42,164 nt of DNA from Chromobacterium sphagni (GCF_001855555.1 NZ_MKCT01000014.1:1-42164); one strand, 5' to 3'; positions 1 to 9,531 are shown, numbered from the stretch's first letter. Notes: generated by a model not told the origin, from the letters alone. Numbers and translations are program-made.

Positions 1-1
1 G

Positions 2-241
2 CAAGGCTTGCAAAGCCTGGGCAGCAACCTGTATCTGCAGACGGCAGCCTCCGGCGATCCGCAGGACGGCAATCCGCAGACCGACAGCCGCGGCTCCATC
101 CAGTCGGGCTTTCTGGAGTCGTCCAACGTCAATGTGACGGAGGAGCTGGTCAATATGATCACCGCTCAGCGCTCGTTTGAGATGAACTCGCGCGCGGTGA
201 CTACTGCCGACCAGATGCTGCAGAAACTGAGCAATATGTAA
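2..241 (+). CDS. flgG: Flagellar distal-rod protein FlgG, C-terminal fragment
   Basis: The last 79 residues of FlgG, the distal-rod subunit that links the proximal rod to the hook; the 5' part lies outside the window. The tail GFLESSNVNVTEELVNMI followed by TAQRSFEMNSRA is the conserved C-terminal coiled-coil segment of rod/hook/HAP proteins, which packs in the D0 core with the N-terminal helix. Reading is open from the first complete codon at base 2 to TAA at 239-241. It is followed after 46 bases by flgH, as in the usual flgBCDEFGHIJKL order, so it is the promoter-distal part of a rod operon that starts upstream. Confidence 0.95.
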   Translation, partial: QGLQSLGSNLYLQTAASGDPQDGNPQTDSRGSIQSGFLESSNVNVTEELVNMITAQRSFEMNSRAVTTADQMLQKLSNM

Positions 242-287
242 TCAGCGTTGGCGGCAGCCTGCCGCCATGGCGATGGGAGCGACGGCA

Positions 288-968
288 ATGAAAACCAATC
301 TGGCGATTCTGGCCATCCTGACGGCGCTGACCGGCTGCGCGGTGCAGGAGCCGCCGCTGGTGACGCTGCCAACCACGGCGCGGCCGCAGCCGCGGCCGGT
401 GGGTATCCCCAGCAATGGCGCGATCTTCCAGGCGGCCAGCTACCGGCCGCTGTTTCAGGACGGCATGCCGGTGCAGGTGGGCGACACCTTGCAGGTGATG
501 ATCCAGGAGAACTCGTCGACATCGGCGTCGGAACAGACCACCGATACCCGGACTTCTGCGCTGACCTCCAACATCACCGCCGGCGTCAAGATTCCTTTCC
601 TGCCCAGCGGCCTGGCGGGCGGCCTGGGCGGCACCAACTTCAACAGTTCCGGTTCGTCCAACAATACCGGCAAGGGCAACAACCAGGTGGCTACCAGCTT
701 TGTCAGTTCCATCACCGTTACGGTGATAAACGTGCTGGCCAACGGCAATCTGGAAGTCAGCGGCGAGAAGCAGGTGCGCATCAACAGCGACACCGAATCC
801 ATCCGCCTGTCCGGCGTGGTGAATCCGCGCGATGTCACGCCGGACCGCACGGTGTCTTCTCTGAAGATCGCCGATGCCCGGGTGGAGCAGCAGACCAAGG
901 GCAACAACCGCCTCTACAATGAGCCGGGTTGGTTGTCGAAGATTTTCATGTCGTTTTTGCCGATCTGA
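288..968 (+). CDS. flgH: Flagellar L-ring lipoprotein FlgH
   Basis: Forms the L ring, the outer-membrane bushing around the rod. The product is 226 aa with a lipoprotein signal peptide (MKTNLAILAILTALTGC; lipobox LTGC, acylated Cys at residue 17). FlgH family landmarks are present: VGDTLQVMIQENSSTSASEQT near residues 64-85, the VNVLANGNLEVSGEKQ-like strand (here INVLANGNLEVSGEKQ), and the C-terminal LSKIFMSFLPI-type end. An in-frame ATG at 267 exists, but the start at 288 is preferred because a GGGAG ribosome binding site sits 8 bases before it and the signal peptide begins there. It lies between flgG and flgI in the rod/ring operon. Confidence 0.95.
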   Translation: MKTNLAILAILTALTGCAVQEPPLVTLPTTARPQPRPVGIPSNGAIFQAASYRPLFQDGMPVQVGDTLQVMIQENSSTSASEQTTDTRTSALTSNITAGVKIPFLPSGLAGGLGGTNFNSSGSSNNTGKGNNQVATSFVSSITVTVINVLANGNLEVSGEKQVRINSDTESIRLSGVVNPRDVTPDRTVSSLKIADARVEQQTKGNNRLYNEPGWLSKIFMSFLPI

Positions 969-991
969 TCGGCGGGCGGCATAGAGGTGGA

Positions 992-2092
992 ATGATGAAA
1001 AAGTGGATTTTGCTGCTTGGCCTGCTGCTGGCGTCCTTGCCGGCGCTGTCGGCGCAGCGCTTGAAGGATATCGCCAATATCGGCGGCGTGCGTCCCAACC
1101 AGCTGATAGGTTACGGCCTGGTGGTCGGTCTGGATGGCAGCGGCGACAAGGTCACCTCTTCGCCGTTCACCGGCCAGGCGATGATCAATATGCTCAATCA
1201 GCTTGGCGTGCAGGTGCCTCCCGGCACCAAGATCGATCCGAAGAATGTCGCCGCGGTGTCGCTGACCGCCACTTTGCCGGCTTTCGCCAAGCGGGGGCAG
1301 GCGATAGATGTGACGGCGTCGTCGATAGGCGACGCCAAGAGCCTGCGTGGCGGCACCTTGCTGCTGTCGCCGCTGAAAGGCGCCGACGGCCAGATCTACG
1401 CGATGGCGCAGGGCAATGTGGTGGTGGGCGGCGCGGGCGCGTCGGCCGGCGGCAGCTCCACCCAGATCAATCAGTTGAGCGTCGGACGCATTCCGTCGGG
1501 GGCTACGGTGGAGCGGGAGGTGCAGACCGCGCTGGGTGACGGCGAGTTCATCCATCTGGAGTTGCAGGAGGCGGACTTCACCACCGCCAATCGCGCGGTG
1601 CAGGCGATCAACAAGATCTTCGGCGCCGATACCGCCAGGGCGGTCGACGGACGCTTGATCGAAGTGAGGGCGCCGTTCGATAGCAACCAGCGGGTGCAGT
1701 TCCTGTCGCGGATGGAAAATATTGCCGTCGACCCGGCAGATGTTTCCCCCCTGGTCATCATCAACGCCCGCACCGGCTCCATCGTGATGAACCAGGCGGT
1801 CACGCTGTCCTCCTGCGCGGTGTCGCATGGCAACCTGTCGGTCACCGTCACCAATACGCCGCAGGTCAGCCAGCCCAATCCGCTGTCCGGCGGCAAGACC
1901 ACCGTCACCAATCAGGCGGATATCGTGATCAACAGCACTGGCGGCAAGGTGGTGGGGCTGAAGGGCGGCGCCAATCTGTCGCAGGTGGTCAACGCGCTCA
2001 ACGCGCTGGGCGCGACGCCGCAGGATCTGATTTCCATCCTGCAGGCGATGAAGTCGGCCGGCTCGTTGAAGGCTGACTTGCAGATCATCTGA
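992..2092 (+). CDS. flgI: Flagellar P-ring protein FlgI
   Basis: Periplasmic P-ring subunit that assembles around the rod in the peptidoglycan layer. The 366-aa product has a Sec signal peptide (KKWILLLGLLLASLPALSA, cleaved before QRLKDIANIGGVRPNQL). It shows the family signatures LIGYGLVVGLDGSGDK, SPFTGQAMINMLNQLG and a C-terminal VVNALNALGATPQDLISILQAMKSAGSLKADLQII. Length is normal for FlgI. Two ATGs are adjacent in frame (992 and 995); AGAGGTGG at 983-990 could serve either, with slightly better spacing for 995. It starts 23 bases after flgH stops, so the two genes are probably co-transcribed. Confidence 0.95.
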   Translation: MMKKWILLLGLLLASLPALSAQRLKDIANIGGVRPNQLIGYGLVVGLDGSGDKVTSSPFTGQAMINMLNQLGVQVPPGTKIDPKNVAAVSLTATLPAFAKRGQAIDVTASSIGDAKSLRGGTLLLSPLKGADGQIYAMAQGNVVVGGAGASAGGSSTQINQLSVGRIPSGATVEREVQTALGDGEFIHLELQEADFTTANRAVQAINKIFGADTARAVDGRLIEVRAPFDSNQRVQFLSRMENIAVDPADVSPLVIINARTGSIVMNQAVTLSSCAVSHGNLSVTVTNTPQVSQPNPLSGGKTTVTNQADIVINSTGGKVVGLKGGANLSQVVNALNALGATPQDLISILQAMKSAGSLKADLQII

Positions 2093-2109
2093 TTCTCTGG
2101 GTTCGGAAG

Positions 2110-2126
2110 TTGGCATGATTATTGCT
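2110..2126 (+). promoter_or_regulatory. Sigma-54-like promoter before flgJ
   Basis: TTGGCATGATTATTGCT matches the -24/-12 consensus TGGCAC-N5-TTGC except C to T after GGCA. GG and GC are separated by exactly 10 bases as required. The predicted start near 2137 falls right at the flgJ Shine-Dalgarno (AAGGAG, 2138-2143), giving an unusually short leader; that lowers confidence. If real, it would give flgJ RpoN-dependent expression independent of flgFGHI. Confidence 0.4.
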
Positions 2127-2149
2127 GTTCAATTGGCAAGGAGTGATAC

Positions 2150-3109
2150 ATGACTGCCAAATTCCAACCCACCATGCCGCAGGATGCGCTCAGCCGCCAG
2201 CTGGCCATCGACCCGAGCCATATGCGCAGCCTGAAAGCCAAGGCCAATAGCGACCCCAAGGCCGCTGCGCGCGAAACGGCATCGCAGTTCGAGGCTTTGC
2301 TGATGAACACCATGCTGAAGACCATGCGTGAAACCAAGTTCGACGACTCGGAAGAGTCGAACGGCATGGATACCTATCGCAGCATGGCGGACCAGCAGCT
2401 GGTGCAGGCGATGAGCGCCAACGGCGGCTTGGGTTTGGGCGACATGATCTACCGGCAGATCGCCAAGCAGTCCGGCTTCAGTCCGGATGAGGCGAAAATG
2501 CATGCCCTGAGCAGTTCCGGCCCGTCTCTGGCGGCGCAGCCGGTTGGGCAGCGCATGTTGCAGGCCTACCGCAACGCGCAAGTCGCGCCGGGAGCCGCCG
2601 CCGCGGCAACCGAGCCTCAGGCGGCCACCCTGCCGATGGGAACCGGGCGGGCCTTTGCCAGCAGCTTGTTGCCGCATGCCCGCGCCGCCGCGCAGCAGCT
2701 GGGCGTGGCGCCGGAGTGCGTGGTGGCGCATGCGGCGTTGGAGAGCGGCTGGGGCAAGCGGGCGATTCGCAATTCCGACGGCTCGGACAGCCACAACCTG
2801 TTCGGCATCAAGGCCGGATCGGACTGGCAGGGCAAGACCGCCACGGTGATGACCACCGAGTACAGCGGCGGCGTGGCGCAGAAAAGAATGGAAACCTTCC
2901 GCTCCTACGATTCCTATGCCGATGCGTTTTCGGATTACGCCAAGGTGCTCAAGGGGTCGTCGCGCTACAAGAACGTGCTGAACCAGGGGCAGAACATGTA
3001 TGGCTTCGCCCAGGGTCTGCAGGCTGGTGGCTACGCCACCGATCCGCGCTATGCGCGCAAATTGGTTGATGTCGCCGCCAGCCTGGCGCAGCAAGTGGCC
3101 AAGGCTTGA
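2150..3109 (+). CDS. flgJ: FlgJ: rod-cap scaffold and peptidoglycan hydrolase
   Basis: Bifunctional protein of 319 aa. The N-terminal domain (about residues 1-110, with FEALLMNTMLKTMRET and the SNGMDTYRSMADQQLVQAMS motif) caps and scaffolds the growing rod. A low-complexity Ala-rich linker (about 142-165) joins it to a C-terminal glucosaminidase domain (about 168-315) that opens a hole in peptidoglycan. The putative catalytic glutamate is E198 in HAALESGWGKR, followed by NLFGIKA. This dual-domain form is typical of beta/gammaproteobacteria. The ATG at 2150 has an excellent AAGGAG site 6 bases upstream. It stops just before the flgK promoter. Confidence 0.95.
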   Translation: MTAKFQPTMPQDALSRQLAIDPSHMRSLKAKANSDPKAAARETASQFEALLMNTMLKTMRETKFDDSEESNGMDTYRSMADQQLVQAMSANGGLGLGDMIYRQIAKQSGFSPDEAKMHALSSSGPSLAAQPVGQRMLQAYRNAQVAPGAAAAATEPQAATLPMGTGRAFASSLLPHARAAAQQLGVAPECVVAHAALESGWGKRAIRNSDGSDSHNLFGIKAGSDWQGKTATVMTTEYSGGVAQKRMETFRSYDSYADAFSDYAKVLKGSSRYKNVLNQGQNMYGFAQGLQAGGYATDPRYARKLVDVAASLAQQVAKA

Positions 3110-3136
3110 TCAAGTTCCGGCTGAGTCTGCCGATAG
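3110..3136 (+). promoter_or_regulatory. Sigma-28 (FliA) promoter before flgK
   Basis: TCAAGTTC, 11 bases, then GCCGATAG closely matches the FliA consensus TAAAGTTT-N11-GCCGATAA (6/8 and 7/8 matches with the exact spacer). It lies between the flgJ stop and the flgK start at 3161, predicting transcription from about 3143. This fits late-class expression of flgK and flgL, which build the hook-filament junction. Confidence 0.7.
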
Positions 3137-3160
3137 AGATAGAGAATGTAGAGGGAAATC

Positions 3161-4956
3161 ATGGCAATCGTCGGAGCTGATATTTTCGGTATAGGCCTGA
3201 GCGGCTTGAATGCTGCGCAGAACGCGTTGTCGGTGACCAGCAATAATATCTCCAACGCGTCCACTCCCGGCTATAACGCCGAATACATCACGCAGGCAGG
3301 CCGCCAGCCGCAAAATGCCGGCTTCGGCTTCCTGGGGCAGGGCGTCGACGTGACCAATGTGTTGCGCACCTACAGCCAGTTTTTGTCGAACCAGGTGCAA
3401 AGCGCCCAGAACAACAGCAGCTACTACAGCACCCAACTGCAGCAGTTGAACCAGATCAACAACACCATCGCCAACTCCACGCAGAGTCCGAGCCCGTCGA
3501 TCCAGTCGTTCTTCGGCGCGATGCAGACCTTGTCGCAGCAGCCGTCATCGCTGCCCAGCCGCCAGAACGTGTTGAGCATGGCGCAGGCTATGTCTAGCTC
3601 GATCACTTCGCTTAATACGCAACTGGTGCAGCTCCAGCAAGGCGTGAATGGCCAGATTGGCACCACGGTGCAAGGCATCAATGCCTTGGCCCAGCAAATC
3701 GCCAAACTAAACCAGCAAATCGGCGCCGCCACCGGCGGCAATCCCCAGGCGCCGCAACCGAACACCTTGCTGGATCAGCGCGATCAGGCCATGCTGCAGC
3801 TCAATCAGATGGTAGGCGCGACCGCCTCGGTCCAGAGCGACGGCAGCTATACCGTGTCCATTGGCAGCGGCCAGACGCTGGTGACCGGCGGCACGGTGAA
3901 TCAACTGGCGACGCAGGCCAATCCGGCCGACCCCACCAATCTGCAGGTGGGTTTCACTAATGCGAACAATACCCTGACCATTCTGCCGGACTCTATTCTC
4001 AATAGCGGCCAGTTGGGCGGTTTGCTGAATTTCCGCGACGGCGCGCTGCTGCAGACCCAGACGCAGTTGGGGACGATGGCGATCAACTTCGCCGCGGCGA
4101 TGAACTATCAGAATTCGCTGGGAATGGACTACAACGGCCAGCCTGGCGGGCCCATCTTCAAAGATCTGTCCCCTATGCCAGCCAACCGCAGTATGCCGCC
4201 GGGCAGTTCCAGACGATAATGGGTGATCCCAAACTGCTGGCCACGGCCTCCAATCTGGTGCCCGCCGGCACGTCCGGCGGCACCAGCGGCGTGACGATGA
4301 GCGCGGTGTGGTCCAGCTTGCCGGGCACCTACGCCGGAAGCATCAATAGTTCGCCGCCGGTTTTTCCGGCCATCACCAGCCACCCGTCCAGTGGGCTCAC
4401 CAATATGACCATCACCGCATCGGCCGCGCCGGTGTCGATGACGGCCACCATTGCCGGGACCAACGGCGGCGGGCCGTATAATGTGGTGCCCGTCACTGGC
4501 CAGCCCAATGCCTACAAGTTGCAGACCACGGCCACTCCGCCGGTGGACGTGGGGATCGGCTTCCAACTGTCAGGCTCGCCAGATCCGGGGCAGACATTCT
4601 CGGTCGGGCCCGCAGTGGCGGGATCCGCAAGTCTGAAAGCATCGGGTGACAACAGCAATCTGTTGCAATTGACCGCACAACAGAACATCGCGCTGGTCAA
4701 CGGGCAGTCGTACCAGACTTATTACGCCTCCACGGTGGCCTCGGTGGGCAACCAGACTTACTCCGTGGGTTTGCAAAACACTGCGGCGCAGAACACGCTG
4801 CAGCAGGCGACCACGACCAATTCGAATCTGACTGGCGTGAACCTGGATCAGGAGGCGGCCAACCTGATCAAATACCAGCAGTCCTATCAGGCTTGCAGCA
4901 AGGTGATACAGATTGCCCAGAGCACGTTCACCAGCATCATCAACATAATGTCCTGA
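3161..4956 (+). pseudogene. flgK: Flagellar hook-associated protein FlgK, broken by a one-base frameshift
   Basis: HAP1 forms the hook-filament junction. Frame 1 (3161-4219) encodes a perfect N-terminus (IFGIGLSGLNAAQNALSVTS, NNISNASTPGYN) and runs on to IFKDLSP, then goes out of register and stops at 4217-4219. The next frame continues the same protein (PYASQPQYAAGQFQTIMGDPKLL...) to the conserved C-terminal ...NLIKYQQSYQACSKVIQIAQSTF, stop at 4956. Restoring one C in the run at 4170-4173 (CCCC to CCCCC) gives a single frame of 598 aa. Everything else looks healthy, so a sequencing error is quite possible; if real, the N-terminal part alone cannot form a junction because it lacks the C-terminal D0 helix. 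Start has a GAGGG site. Confidence 0.9.
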
Positions 4957-4979
4957 ATATCATCTCGAGGAGAGCGGAG

Positions 4980-5906
4980 ATGCGCATCAGTTCATCTACC
5001 CTGTATCAGTCCGGTGTGAACAATATGTCGAATCTGCAGGCTCAGCTGGTGCAGCTGAATATGCAGATCGACAATCAGAAGCGGGTGGTGACGCCGGCGG
5101 ACGACCCCGTGGCGGCGGCGCGCATTCAGTTGCTCAACACTTCCAGCGGTCAGAACGACCAGTACAAGACCAACACCCAGTCGGTGCAGTCCTGGTTGTC
5201 CTTGTCCGATACCACGCTGAACAGCGCCGTGAATCTGATGAACGCGATGAAGAGCCAGGCGATTCATGCCGGCGACGGCTCGTTGTCGACCACTCAGTTG
5301 CAGGCGATTCAGCAGACGGTGAAGGAGGGCATTTCCGAACTGACCGGCTATGCCAACGCCACCGATGGCAATGGCAGCTATCTGTTCAGCGGTAATCAGG
5401 TGAGCACTGCGCCGTTTTCTGTCAATCTAGGCTCGGCGACGCCGGTGACCTACAACGGCGACAATGGCCAGCGCAGCGTGCAGATCAGCGCGTCGCGGGT
5501 CATGACCATCTCGGACCCGGGCAATGCGGTTTTCGGCACCCCGGGCGGCAGCGGCACCGGCGCGTTTGATTCGTTGATCAATCTGTACAACCTGCTGGGG
5601 CAAAATCCCAAGCCCGCCAACTATACGGCCCAACTGAGCAGCATCACCAACCAGATTACGGATGCCTCCCAGCAGATGACCACCAGCCTGGCGTCGATCG
5701 GCGCGCGCGAACAGGAAAACGCCAATCTGCAGAGCATGAGCACCAGTCTCAATCTGCAGTACAACACCAGTATCGGCGATTTGCAGAATCTGGATATGGC
5801 GCAGGCGATTTCCAACTTCACCATGACCCAGACTTCGCTGCAGTACACCCAGAAGACTTACGCCCAGGTGTCGCAGCTATCCCTGTTCAATTACATATCG
5901 GGCTGA
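4980..5906 (+). CDS. flgL: Flagellar hook-associated protein FlgL
   Basis: HAP3, the second hook-filament junction protein, on which the filament is nucleated; exported by the flagellar type III system. The 308-aa product shows the flagellin-like N-terminus MRISSSTLYQSGVNNMSNLQ, the SPDDDP-equivalent VVTPADDPVAAARI, and a flagellin-like C-terminal helix (LDMAQAISNFTMTQTSLQYTQKTYAQVSQLSLFNYI). ATG at 4980 is preceded by AGGAGAG (4968-4974). It follows flgK by 23 bases and is closed by a strong terminator, so flgK-flgL form the end of this flagellar block. Confidence 0.95.
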   Translation: MRISSSTLYQSGVNNMSNLQAQLVQLNMQIDNQKRVVTPADDPVAAARIQLLNTSSGQNDQYKTNTQSVQSWLSLSDTTLNSAVNLMNAMKSQAIHAGDGSLSTTQLQAIQQTVKEGISELTGYANATDGNGSYLFSGNQVSTAPFSVNLGSATPVTYNGDNGQRSVQISASRVMTISDPGNAVFGTPGGSGTGAFDSLINLYNLLGQNPKPANYTAQLSSITNQITDASQQMTTSLASIGAREQENANLQSMSTSLNLQYNTSIGDLQNLDMAQAISNFTMTQTSLQYTQKTYAQVSQLSLFNYISG

Positions 5907-5925
5907 CTGGGAGACGGGGGTCGCC

Positions 5926-5957
5926 AAAAGGGCCGCGGACGCGGCCCTTTTGTTTTT
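5926..5957. terminator. Bidirectional terminator between flgL and astE
   Basis: A stem AAAAGGGCCGC / GCGGCCCTTTT with a 4-base GGAC loop, followed on + by TGTTTTT. The A-run on the 5' side makes it usable on the - strand as well, where astE ends at 5963. Confidence 0.9.
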
Positions 5958-5962
5958 CCCGC

Positions 5963-6958
5963 TCAGTCCAGGCGGGCGGGTTCCACCACGATGCCGGCGC
6001 GCAGCCCGGGCTTGACCGAGGGATTGGGGAACAGGATGCGTTCTTCGCCGCCGGCGGCAAGGTAGCGGGTGTCGCCGTCCTCGGCGATCAGCATGCCGTC
6101 CGGCAGCAGTGTGAAGTTTTCGACGCTGTCCGCCAGATGCAGCACGAAGGCCTCGCTGTGCTTGACCAGATCGTACTTGGCGCGGAACAGCGGCATGGCA
6201 TCCGGCTGATAGCCGAGGGCCGGCGCTTCCGGCGCGGACAACAGTCGGCGCAGCGCCTGGTCTATGCCGGCAAAGCGCGTCAGGTCGTTCTGGCCGAACG
6301 GCCGCGCTTTGCCCAGCTCCAGCGTGAAGGCGTCGGCCTGGCAGCGCTGGCTGGTGAAGTAGCTGAAAGTGTTGGCTGGCTGGCTGTGCAGCAGCGTCGC
6401 CTCTATGCCGCACTGCTGCAGCCAGGCTAGCTGCTGCCGGTTGTGGGGACGCTGGTGAAGATAGGGGTAGATGGCGAACTTCTCAAACACCGAACCCCGG
6501 ATGGCGGTGTGCAGGTCGTAGTGCAAGCGACGCGCGCGCGCCTGGGAGAAGAAGCCGCTGGCCAGGGCTTCCAGTTCTGCGGCGCGGCGGGCTTCGGCCA
6601 GTTCGGCGTATTTGCCGTGGGCGCCGTTGAACAGCCGGTTCATATCGTAGTCGCGGTAGCGTACACCATCACGCATGGCTGCAAGATTGGCGAACATCAC
6701 CAGCAGGCGGCAGTTCAGGGGCAGTTTGCCATCGGCGATGTCGGCCAGGATGGCGTCAACCACTTCAATGGGGGCCGTTTCGTTGCCGTGAACGCCGCAA
6801 GACAGCAACACGGAGTCGGCCTCCGGCCTGGCGGTGCCGATTTCCACGCAGCCGGCGGCAAGCCAGCGCGAGGCAAGGCCGGAGGGCGGGCTCCAGCTGT
6901 CGTTTGCATCATTGACGGAGTGGAGGGCGTGTTGCAGGAAACGGCTGGCTTGGGTCAT
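5963..6958 (-). CDS. astE: Succinylglutamate desuccinylase (AstE)
   Basis: Last enzyme of the arginine succinyltransferase (AST) pathway: hydrolyses N2-succinylglutamate to succinate and glutamate in the cytoplasm. The 331-aa protein is a zinc carboxypeptidase-fold (M14-like) enzyme. Zinc ligands are visible as H57 and E60 in CGVHGNET and H150 in YDLHTAIRG; E214 in FTLELG matches the general base. DYDMNRLFNG (about 103-112) is the substrate-binding stretch. Length is normal. No other ast genes (astA, B, C, D) are in the window, so it stands alone beside speA, another arginine-using gene. ATG at 6958. Confidence 0.92.
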   Translation of the reverse strand: MTQASRFLQHALHSVNDANDSWSPPSGLASRWLAAGCVEIGTARPEADSVLLSCGVHGNETAPIEVVDAILADIADGKLPLNCRLLVMFANLAAMRDGVRYRDYDMNRLFNGAHGKYAELAEARRAAELEALASGFFSQARARRLHYDLHTAIRGSVFEKFAIYPYLHQRPHNRQQLAWLQQCGIEATLLHSQPANTFSYFTSQRCQADAFTLELGKARPFGQNDLTRFAGIDQALRRLLSAPEAPALGYQPDAMPLFRAKYDLVKHSEAFVLHLADSVENFTLLPDGMLIAEDGDTRYLAAGGEERILFPNPSVKPGLRAGIVVEPARLD

Positions 6959-7423
6959 GGCGGCGCTGGCGGCAGTGGCGGATGGCTGATTGTAATCTTT
7001 TGCTCAGCGGGGCGTCATGTCCGGGCCGCGCGCGGCTCCCTTTCCGATGTTGCGTATATGATGAAGCGCGGCGGTTTTTGTTGAAAATCTTGCACAGCGG
7101 GAAGGGCGTAGGCAGGTGCCGGATGTCATGCGCGGCGGGATGTCAGGCATGCAATTCATTGTTTTGTTTGCCTGGAATTTTCATCATGCAAATCATGGCT
7201 GCGGCAGGGCTTCGTGAATTAAATTGGACGTGTTGGAACGGGTGCATTTTTTTACTTGTCAATCAGCGAGATGTTGTTACAATCCGCGCTCGTTTGCGCT
7301 TTGCAACATCTACAATTCACTCTGTTTCGCTCCGACATCCCAGGCCCACATAAAAGCTGTAGAGCCCGAAAGCCGTGCACTAAGGAGCGGGGTTATCCAT
7401 CATAAGTTCTGAGAGGAAAACTC
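6959..7423. other. Intergenic region between divergent astE and speA
   Basis: 465 bases without a convincing gene. The right half holds the speA promoter (7256-7283) and about 130 bases of untranslated leader. I looked for a known riboswitch or attenuator in the leader and did not recognise one. The left part presumably holds the astE promoter on the - strand, but no clear hexamer pair stood out. Confidence 0.6.
7256..7283 (+). promoter_or_regulatory. Sigma-70 promoter of speA
   Basis: TTGTCA, a 16-base spacer, then TACAAT (5/6 match at -10). Predicted transcription from about 7290 gives a leader of roughly 130 bases before the speA ATG at 7424, whose Shine-Dalgarno is GAGAGGA (7411-7417). 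Confidence 0.6.
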
Positions 7424-9304
7424 ATGGCTTGGTCTGTGGCTGATAGCCGGAGCCTGTACGGCATCCGGCATTGGGGGGCTGGTTATTTCGACGTCGGGGA
7501 CAATGGCAATATCGTCGTGCGCCCCAATGTCCGCCAGCAAAAGGAAATCGATCTGCACCGCCTGGTGCACGAGCTGGGCGCCAAGGGGCTGGATCTGCCG
7601 CTCTTGGTACGCTTCCCCGACATTCTGCAAGACCGCGTCAGCCGACTGTGCGGCGCATTCAACAAGGCCATCGCCGAGCAAGGCTATGGCAACCGCTATA
7701 CCGCCATCTACCCGATCAAGGTCAACCAGCAAGAAGCGGTGGTCAAGAGCATCATCGCCACGCCGGAAGTCTCCATCGGTCTGGAGGCTGGTTCCAAGCC
7801 GGAACTGATGGCGGTGCTGGCGCTGGCGCCCAAGGGCTGCACCATCGTTTGCAACGGCTACAAGGACCGCGAATTCATCCGCCTCGCGCTGATAGGCGAG
7901 CGCCTGGGCCACCAGGTGTTCATCGTCATCGAGAAGGAGTCCGAAGTCGAGCTGGTGATCGAAGAGTCGAAGAAGCTCGGTGTGCGTCCCAATCTGGGCC
8001 TGCGCGTGCGCCTGTCGTCCCTGGCTTCCAGCAAGTGGTCGGACACCGGCGGAGAGAAAGGCAAGTTCGGCCTGTCCGCCGGCCAACTGATCTCGGCGGT
8101 GGACAAGCTGACCGCCGCCGGCATGGCCGACTGCGTGCGCCTGATGCATTTCCACATGGGTTCGCAGATTGCCAATATCGCCGACTACCGTTTGGGCTTC
8201 CGCGAGGCGATCCGTTATTTCGCGGAGCTGCGCGCGCTGGGCCTGCCGGTTGACCACGTAGACGTGGGCGGCGGCCTGGGTGTGGACTATGACGGCACCC
8301 ACTCGCGCAATGACAGTTCGATCAACTACGACATGGACGAGTACGCCCATGTGATCGTCTCCATGTTGTCCGAGTTCTGCGCCGAGAATGGCATTCCGCA
8401 TCCGCGCATCCTGTCCGAATCCGGCCGCGCGATGACCGCGCACCACGCGGTGCTGCTGATGAACGTCACCGATGTCGAGCGCCTGCCGGACAGCGTCGGC
8501 AAGATCGACGATGTCGATTCGTTGTCGCTGCCGCTGCGCAAGCTGCTGGAGCTGGCCAGCCTCAACGACGAGGAGCTGGTCACCGAAATCTACTACCGCG
8601 CCAGCCATTGCGTGTCGGAAGTGAGCGATATGTACGCCGAAGGCCGGCTGTCGCTGAAGGAAAAGGCGCTGGCCGAAGAAGTGCACGCCACCTTGTGCCG
8701 CCGCCTGCACACCCAGCTGCAAGCCAGTCAGCGTTCGCAGCGCCAGGTGTACGACGAGCTGACCGACCGTCTGGCCGACAAGTACTTCTGCAACTTCTCG
8801 GTGTTCCAGAGCCTGCCGGACACCTGGGCCATCGACCAGGTGCTGCCCATCATGCCGGTGCACCGTCTGGCCGAACAGCCGACGCGCCGCGCGGTGCTGC
8901 AGGATCTGACCTGCGACTCGGACGGCAAGCTCAAGCACTACGTCGACCAGCAGAGCATCGAGAACAGCATGTCGGTGCACGAGGTGAGGCAGGGCGACGA
9001 GTACCTGATCGCGGTGTTCCTGGTCGGCGCCTACCAGGAAATCCTGGGCGACATGCACAATCTGTTCGGCGACACCGACTCGGTCAACGTCTATGTCCGC
9101 CAGGGGGGCGAGCTGGAGTTCTCAGGGGTGGAGGAGCACGACACCATCGAAGACATGCTGCGCTACGTGCACCTGTCGCCGGAAGATCTGCTCAACCGCT
9201 ATGAGGCCAAGACCCGCGAATGCGATCTGAGTCCAGAGGAGCGCAGCCAGTTCTTCGCCGAATTCTGCCGCGGGCTGAAGCAGTCGTCGTATCTGTCGGT
9301 ATAG
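7424..9304 (+). CDS. speA: Biosynthetic arginine decarboxylase SpeA
   Basis: Converts L-arginine to agmatine and CO2, the first step of agmatine-based putrescine synthesis; PLP-dependent, group IV (alanine-racemase fold) decarboxylase. The 626-aa product begins with the family start [20 protein letters not shown]. The PLP lysine is K99 in [33 protein letters not shown] and [11 protein letters not shown] follow as barrel motifs, and [14 protein letters not shown] is present. Length matches family members (about 630-660 aa). GAGAGGA precedes the start and a strong terminator follows, so it is a single-gene unit. With astE next door, the region touches both arginine degradation and polyamine synthesis. 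Confidence 0.96.
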   Translation: MAWSVADSRSLYGIRHWGAGYFDVGDNGNIVVRPNVRQQKEIDLHRLVHELGAKGLDLPLLVRFPDILQDRVSRLCGAFNKAIAEQGYGNRYTAIYPIKVNQQEAVVKSIIATPEVSIGLEAGSKPELMAVLALAPKGCTIVCNGYKDREFIRLALIGERLGHQVFIVIEKESEVELVIEESKKLGVRPNLGLRVRLSSLASSKWSDTGGEKGKFGLSAGQLISAVDKLTAAGMADCVRLMHFHMGSQIANIADYRLGFREAIRYFAELRALGLPVDHVDVGGGLGVDYDGTHSRNDSSINYDMDEYAHVIVSMLSEFCAENGIPHPRILSESGRAMTAHHAVLLMNVTDVERLPDSVGKIDDVDSLSLPLRKLLELASLNDEELVTEIYYRASHCVSEVSDMYAEGRLSLKEKALAEEVHATLCRRLHTQLQASQRSQRQVYDELTDRLADKYFCNFSVFQSLPDTWAIDQVLPIMPVHRLAEQPTRRAVLQDLTCDSDGKLKHYVDQQSIENSMSVHEVRQGDEYLIAVFLVGAYQEILGDMHNLFGDTDSVNVYVRQGGELEFSGVEEHDTIEDMLRYVHLSPEDLLNRYEAKTRECDLSPEERSQFFAEFCRGLKQSSYLSV

Positions 9305-9326
9305 GTTTTACATCCGTTTGCAGATC

Positions 9327-9353
9327 AAAACCGGGCCTTGCGCCCGGTTTTTT
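9327..9353 (+). terminator. Rho-independent terminator of speA
   Basis: AAAACCGGGC, CTTGC loop, GCCCGGTTTTTT: a six-base GC stem extended by A-T pairs and a six-T run, 23 bases after the speA stop. Confidence 0.92.
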
Positions 9354-9531
9354 GCATTTAATTCATTAAAAATCAAATGGATAGTGTCGGTTCTACCCGG
9401 TCGGTTGCGAGACTGCGTTGCGCGCGGCGTTCAGGCAAGATTCTATCGGTTAGCTTCCCCCGTTTGGAGCGGGCTCAACGTTTGCGGTGTGTGGCCAGCG
9501 CTGGACGGGGCGTGCTAATCAGGGAGTCGTC

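Noticed and set aside
4170-4173. Phase-variable C-tract in flgK
   Set aside because: Four or five C is too short for slipped-strand phase variation; mutation or sequencing error is more likely.
7284-7423. Riboswitch or attenuator in the speA leader
   Set aside because: I could not fold a recognisable known class (guanidine, lysine, preQ1) or a leader peptide with Arg codons plus terminator.
7400-9058. Very long open frame antisense to speA
   Set aside because: It mirrors the speA codons in high-GC DNA; its translation is His/Gln/Val-rich without family motifs, and it has no ribosome binding site. The same holds for the long antisense frame at 18615-20441.
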